Shown here piece by piece: positions 58,725 to 64,000 of a DNA stretch of 64,000 nucleotides. The stretch's first letter is position 1; every line of letters starts with the position of its first letter. Source of the stretch: Toxoplasma gondii ME49 (Eukaryota; Apicomplexa; Conoidasida; Eucoccidiorida; Sarcocystidae). The stretch covers positions 2,939,189-3,003,188 of the forward strand of contig NC_031475.1 of assembly GCF_000006565.2 (NCBI RefSeq). Reading direction: 5' to 3'. The notes beneath the pieces are model-generated. The model was not told where the DNA came from and did not search any database. It was given only the letters and a program-made list of their open reading frames with translations. A program made the position numbers and the translations under genes.

Positions 58725-60283
58725 ATATAAATGCGTATGTGTATATATATATATATATATATTGATATATGCCTGTAGATGTACACATGCGCATATCTTT
58801 GTATTTACAAGCGAAAATATACATTTTTGCATATTCATGCACAAACATATATATATATATATATATGGAAAAGGATTTCTTGTCTCATTTGTACGAACGT
58901 ATATGAAGTGTCTCGACAGTTGTGAGGGGAATGCTGCAGGGCGTTTTGGTTTGGGGATTTTCGAATGTGGACTTTGCAGAGTTTTTTGAAAAGCGGTGAT
59001 TCAAGGTTTAGGATTTGCCTCGATTTTCCTAAACGGTAAACAGCGTCCTCAGGAGAAGTTCTCGCGCTTGTGCAGAGACAGCTGAGGCGTCGACTGGGAG
59101 GGAGAGAGAGAAGAAAGAGAAACAGCGAATCGGGCATCCTTTTCAGATGAGAAAGAAAGGGATTTTAAGCAAGAGATTTGTGTCGCTTTGATGCATGGAG
59201 GGTGCCTGTTTGCGGGAGAAATTGTCTTCTTTATGAATCTTTGTCAAAAACGTTTCTCGCTCGTTCCCGAACGCGGGAGGGATGACGGTAGTTCTCAAGG
59301 TCTCTTAAGGACTATCACTCTCGCCATTCGCTTCCCGTCAGAAAATGCCTTCTCAGAAATAGAAAAGGAACGAAATTCCACGGGCGCGACTCTTGAAGCT
59401 CTCACAACACGATGTAGCTTCAAAGCTCCAGCAACGCATTCGTACGCTTATACCTGTGGAAACATTTATGATACTCACGTCTACACACTCGCCTCTATGG
59501 AGCTACAGGTTTGACTACCTATGCATGCTTATGTGGGCACTATTCGTCTGTGTATGCATATAAATATATATACACATGCATGAATATAAATGTTTAGTTA
59601 CCTGTGAATGCTTCTGTTCACATTGCTGCTGGTGTGTTGTAGATGTGCGTAGATGTAGAGACTTCGCTGAAGAATGAGAGACGCAGAGTTTGTCAGACTT
59701 CATTCTCGAAAATCAGCTAGTTCTAGGTCTTCCAGAGCGTTTTCCACTTCTTGTAGATGCGTCTGGCACTCCGGATAAGCGCAGAGCAGTGGCTTTTCTT
59801 GCGAGTCTCGTCGCCTCTCTGCTTCTAGAGGATGTAAAAAAGCATTCTTTCAATAGGCACAACGCACCCGGTCGCTTCTCTGTCCTTTTGCTTCCAGGAT
59901 ACTGCCAGCCTCTTGTGTGACACAATGCGTCTCTGTCAAAGCTTCCTTCGTAGTGCATGCGTTTTCTGCAGAATGTTGTTACTCTGTCACTTGGTTTATG
60001 CCCATGAAAGAGTTACAGAATTTTGTGGCATGAATCTCGAGACACTCTCGAAGCTCCAAGAAGAATCTCACTTAATACGGGACTTTCAAAGCCCACGCAC
60101 ACCTTTCTCTTTTGTTACACACACAACATATATATATATATATATATATATGAGTGCATATGTACGGATCTATCTGTAAATATATATATATATATATATT
60201 TATGTATACATATATACATGCATGTATACATCTATCTATAAATATTCATGCATATATATATAGATATAGATATGTATTGGCAC

Positions 60284-60315
<32 letters not shown>

Positions 60316-61578
60316 GCATATGTATTTGTTTCTACGTATTGAAATGTGTGCACAGGTTTGTGGATTCTCAGGTGTTTGCTCCTCGCGTTTTTGTTGTTTG
60401 TTTGTAGAGAAGCGTGGTTTGCGCCGTTTTCAATCGAAAACGTTTCCGGTTCCGAAGGTTCCTTCGCTTTTTACGGTTTCTCCGATTCTCCACCTTTTGT
60501 CTTCCCGTGATGCGATGTCCCCTTGTTGGGTTGCACAGAGGTCACAGAAAGCCGACTCCTTTTCCACTCTGTCAGCCTCTTTTTGAGTACGCCAGGTTTC
60601 TCGCGCCGTGCGCATTTGCAGAAATTTGCGTTTTCCTCTGAACTCAACCGGGAAACCTGGCCGATATCTTTTCTCGTTTTTCTCTGCGTCGTCTCCTCTC
60701 TCAAGTGCTTCTCGCTGGTCCGCGGAGACGTTTCCTGCTGCTTCGCTGTTACAAACGCGGACATCTGCTCTGCCCCTTGAGCACCGCAAGACCTTTCAGT
60801 TTCGGTGAGCAACAAAAAAGGCTTGAACCTCAGCAGGAAAGAGTTGTTCTCTCACTTGCCGCTGTGTACTTGTACCTCAACAGAGACTCGGCGACTACAG
60901 CCTCCCTCAGCCGCTTTCTGCGGCCGCCCCCTAAGCACGCTGTGTGTTGTTTCCGCGTCTTGGAACTTGTGAGGAGAAATGAGAATAGGACAAGAAGTAA
61001 AGTTCGGGCAGGCGACTTGACAACCGGTACGCGGCGACTCTCCGCAACAGCGGAGTCGTCTTCATCAAGCGTCCGGCGTCACTCTGCGTCCCTGTTGGAC
61101 GGGAAGCATCCGCCGAGAAGCTCGGATTCTTCGTTCACACTGCAGAAGAGTCGATTATTCTCCGTCGACACGAGAGCAATAGAAAGTCTCGCTTCGGCTG
61201 GAAAACGAGAACAAGCCGCTTCGTTGTTCGCGAGAACGCGTGAGTGTACTGGGAGCGCTTGCTGTTTTTCGTGGCGGAACGAACGAGTCACATTTCGTCA
61301 AAAGGTCAAGCCAGGGAAGTTCCCTGGATTTCCGTTCAGGGAACTCCCCACTACTCTCGCGAGTCTCCGCTTCCACGGTCTGCAGGAGTCGGCACCATCG
61401 GAGTCACTCGTCCAGAGTTCGAAGGCCAGGCTCTGCTGGTCCTTTTGCCACAAACATCTGGGTCGAGTTTCTTCGGCGGCATCCTTCGTCGGCTTGTCGG
61501 TGACACAATCAAGACGTATTTTCGCATCACACCCTCGACAGGTTGCAGTGGGGCTCCTCGAGCGCAGGCAGTGCAGAG
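58097..61578. other. Repeat-rich convergent spacer, no supported gene
   Basis: About 3.5 kb between two converging 3' ends. It contains TA arrays at about 58688-58724, 58741-58767, 58847-58866, 60127-60152, 60178-60204 and 60289-60320. A plus-strand frame at 60705-61607 (about 300 codons) is open but ends across the stop codon of the opposite gene and has no recognised similarity; it may be antisense to 3' untranslated sequence. Confidence 0.5.
60127..60320. repeat. Cluster of (TA)n arrays
   Basis: Three TA runs of 25 to 32 bases separated by ATACATGCATGTATACATC-like sequence over about 190 bases. Confidence 0.9.
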
Positions 61579-63020
61579 TTAATCCTTGGCCGAGATCAGT
61601 CTCCTGAAGGCCTCGAGAGTTCCGAAAACGCGCAAAAACTCGTCCTTCAGAAGCTGCAAGAGTCCGGTGGAGCCCGCGCCGCCGAGTCCCTGCTGTCTGG
61701 GGTCGCAGAAGAGAACCTTCCCCGTCAAGCCAGGTGAAGCCTGCACCGCAGAAGAGACTCAAGAGCGCCCCGAGAAGACGGCGTACAACATTTGCCATGG
61801 GTTTACGCCGCGCCGCCTCACACGCCCTCTGGGTCGTCTGGTGCTTCGCGGAATCGCTTTTCCTTCTCGACTGTTTCTTCCCCGTTTCCTGAAAACCAGT
61901 GATCAACTCAAAGTGATGAAACTCCTCGACAGTGACTCCACACACACTCCCCTTCTTCCCCGCTGCTCGAGCTCCCCGAACAGACGCCGTTGCTCTCGCC
62001 GCGACCGACGAGAGCCTTCACCCAAAAATGTGCCGCCGCCTGGAGAAAGGTTTCGCATGTTCCGCGCCCCCACCAAAGCCTTTCTCTCTTTTTCCTGAAA
62101 CGCCTCGTAAATCAGCCTCTCCGAAAGGCAACGTCCTCTGAAAACTCCAGGCACCCATCGCCGAGAAACGCGCGCTGTTGTCCGCCGCCACTGCGAGCGC
62201 TCCCGCAAATGAAACGCGCGGGGGCAAGACTTGCGCTCGGCAGCCGACCTCGGAGAGACGCATTTTGCAAGGCTCTGCAATCCCCTGGCAAGACCTTGTG
62301 GGCCGCGCGACCTCGTGGAGAAGAGACGGCTGCGATTTACGGCAGAGATCTGCTGGAGAAGAGAACGCGGAAAGCGGCGTTCGAGTCACTCCTCTGTGGA
62401 GAGTCACATGCGCAACTCTTTCTACGAGACCCGCAAGGCTGCTCACTTGCGCGCCACAGCGGCGAGACGGGTGAGAGGTGAACAGAACGGCGAGAGACTG
62501 AGGCGAGAAGTTGCAACGACTAAACTGCGCAGAAAAGCAAACTTCTCCTGGGGAAAGAGATCTTGATGCATGCTTTCAGCAGCCACCAGGCACCCGCGAC
62601 TCTGAAGAAGCTGACGGTCTGTCCAGGATAAGAGAAAACTCTGTTCTTTGACTCACCAGTGCGCTGGAACTTCCCTGCGTTTTCTGTGTCCGGCTGGTGG
62701 CGACCGTTCTTCTAGGCACACAAGAAAACGGCGGCAAGAGAGTCTTTGGAGACTTCTCTTCTGAAAACTCTCGACGGATCGCCACCGGGGCGAAACAAGA
62801 AAACGGAGATGCGTCTTCCTACCTCGCCGCGGAGTAGCCGCCAGTCTTCTCCCTCGCCTTCTCTGCTGAGAGCAGACGACGAAACAAAAAAACAGCAGCA
62901 AGACGAAGAGACAGAGCTCACTCTTCCAGCCTGCGCCTCCAACTCCCGAAAAACACCCACCTTGTGCGCCTCCTCGGTCTCCTTGTCACTTCCTCTTGGG
63001 CCTCGACTTCTCTGTGCAAT
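61579..63020 (-). CDS. Unrecognised multi-exon protein (5' end unresolved)
   Basis: The 3' end is well supported. Exon 61740-61579 encodes SPGLTGKVLFCDPRQQGLGG and ends LKDEFLRVFGTLEAFRRLISAKD in part. Exon 61888-61824 encodes NGEETVEKEKRFREAPDDPE, and a preceding exon ending at 62022 encodes SERLIYEAFQEKERKALVGA; these phases agree. Further upstream, likely small exons are 62711-62657 (KNGRHQPDTENAGKFQRT), 62865-62823 and 63020-62961, each with good splice sites. How they join to the exon around 62352-62022 is unresolved, because two frames are open there. No family was recognised. The gene is divergent with the secreted-protein gene at 63228. Confidence 0.5.
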
Positions 63021-63227
63021 CTGAAACTTGCCTTTGATCCCCTACGCGAAATCAAAGACGGAGAAAACAAGAATCCGAGATCTCTAAGGTGTCGAGAAAG
63101 CAGATACAGTTCTCCGCAGGCTGCCTCCAAAGTTTATGCTTGCTCTCTGTCCTCCGTCCTCGCGTTCCCCTCTTCCCCTCTTGGTTTCGCCTTCGCCTGT
63201 GCTTGTCTTTCTCTGGATCTTCTGAAC

Positions 63228-63927
63228 ATGCATTTCTCTCGCTCGACGCGGGCAGGACTCGTCCTGGCCCTCCTCTGCCTCTTCTCCCCTAATTCTTTCT
63301 CTTCAGATTCTCGCCTCAGCGGAGAAAGAACGACTTTCGCGCGTCCCTCGTTCGCGGACGCCACAGCCGCTCTCGTCCGGACCAGTCCAACCAAGAGCCA
63401 AGCTGCACAGACACCTGAGAGGGACGGCAACGACGAAGAAGATGTACCTCTCACAAGACCGAAGAAGCGAACGTTCCGTTCGCTCTCGCTGCCGAACCAC
63501 CGACGCAAGTAAGTGAAAAAGAGAGAGAGAAAAGAGAAACTGCCAAAGAAGGCGAGGGACGAGGGGGCGACAAGCCGGTGCTCTGGGCTGCACCAGACTA
63601 GTCTGACGAGAACAGGACTCCTTGGATCTTGCGCTCTCGCAACGAAAATGCATCGCGCCATCGCATTTAACTGGAGCACGAATCCTCCCCTCGCAGCCAA
63701 AAAGTGGAGAGACAGAAGGGAGAGAAAAGAACGCGGAGAGCAGCGGCAGCAGAGCAGGAGACTTCAGTGAGAAGGAGCGAAATGTTCAACACACAGCATC
63801 GGTGAAGGAGTGCAGAGAGAGAGAACTTCGAAAGAAAATCCAGTCGCGTCTGCCTCCCCCCAAGGAGAACGAGCAGGAAATCAAACTCGCCCGTGGACTC
63901 GAACCTGACGTCGCGATTTATCCGTGA
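63228..63927 (+). CDS. Small secreted protein, signal peptide, unknown function
   Basis: Two exons, 63228-63508 (donor GTAAGT) and 63768-63927 (acceptor acttcag), join in phase to give about 146 residues with a stop at 63925. The N-terminus is a clear signal peptide: MHFSRSTRAGLVLALLCLF followed by SPNSFSSDS, with cleavage likely near the Ser-rich end. The mature part is short, charged and without Cys pairs or further membrane helices. It contains an acidic patch (ERDGNDEEDVPL), a basic patch (RPKKRTFRSLSLPNHRR) and a Lys/Glu-rich C-terminal half (ECRERELRKKIQSRLPPPKE). It could be a dense-granule or other secretory-organelle protein, but nothing in the sequence shows which. A third exon beyond 63927 is possible only if the stop is spliced out. 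Confidence 0.7.
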
Positions 63928-64000
63928 ACGCCTCTGCTGCCGAAGGCCGAAGAAGCGGAAGAAAGTTCCTCGAGCAGTTAGGGAGAAGCGGCTACCGGGA

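Noticed and set aside
59690..59920. Plus-strand frame with protein-like start (SDFILENQLVLGL)
   Set aside because: Short, no ATG at the frame start, no splice-phased partner exon, and surrounded by microsatellite spacer.
60705..61607. 300-codon plus-strand frame
   Set aside because: Overlaps the stop codon end of a well-supported minus-strand gene, has no recognised motif, and could be antisense to its 3' untranslated region; not listed as a gene.
62657..62711. KNGR block as a hint of mitochondrial ribosomal protein bL27
   Set aside because: Only four residues match the bL27 signature and the downstream family motifs are absent.
1..64000. tRNA, rRNA, CRISPR or insertion-sequence features
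   Set aside because: None was seen by eye; no cloverleaf, spaced direct-repeat array, transposase or terminal inverted repeats could be supported.

Overview
The window looks like nuclear DNA of a cyst-forming coccidian apicomplexan, most likely Toxoplasma gondii or a close relative (Hammondia, Neospora). Four things point there. Genes carry many short introns with GTRAGN donors and long pyrimidine tracts. Protein-coding exons are GC-rich and interrupted by Ser-, Ala-, Arg- and Glu-rich low-complexity insertions. (TA)n arrays are frequent in introns and spacers. TGCATGC motifs are common. No prokaryotic, viral or transposon genes were seen. Gene models were built by hand from reading frames, splice signals and intron phase, so first exons and a few internal exons are uncertain.

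Layout from left to right. At 1-4851 (minus) lies the 5' part of a large low-complexity protein that runs off the left edge. From 4.9 to 10.3 kb no gene is visible. An ALKBH1-type AlkB dioxygenase lies at 10276-14803 (minus). It diverges from a COQ2-type 4-hydroxybenzoate polyprenyltransferase at 15912-18582 (plus). COQ2 converges on a large ABC1/ADCK2-type UbiB-family kinase at 20494-30609 (minus), so two genes linked to ubiquinone metabolism face each other. An Arg-rich protein of unknown function follows at 32854-34548 (minus). A UBE2W-type ubiquitin-conjugating enzyme is at 35209-37177 (plus).

A GT7 (beta-1,4-galactosyltransferase-like) glycosyltransferase at 39299-44430 (minus) diverges from a NAA30-type N-terminal acetyltransferase (NatC catalytic subunit) at 45162-46773 (plus). 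After a microsatellite-rich stretch comes a four-helix membrane protein with Orai-like topology at 49818-51024 (minus). The last exons of a single-pass membrane protein lie at 55178-58096 (plus). At the right end an unrecognised multi-exon gene (61579-63020, minus) diverges from a small, probably complete secreted protein (63228-63927, plus).

There is no operon-like logic, as expected for an apicomplexan chromosome. The clearest functional theme is the COQ2/ADCK2-like pair. The most unusual sequence signal is a dispersed near-palindrome, (G)GTGTAYRTACACC, found repeatedly on both strands in exons, introns and spacers.
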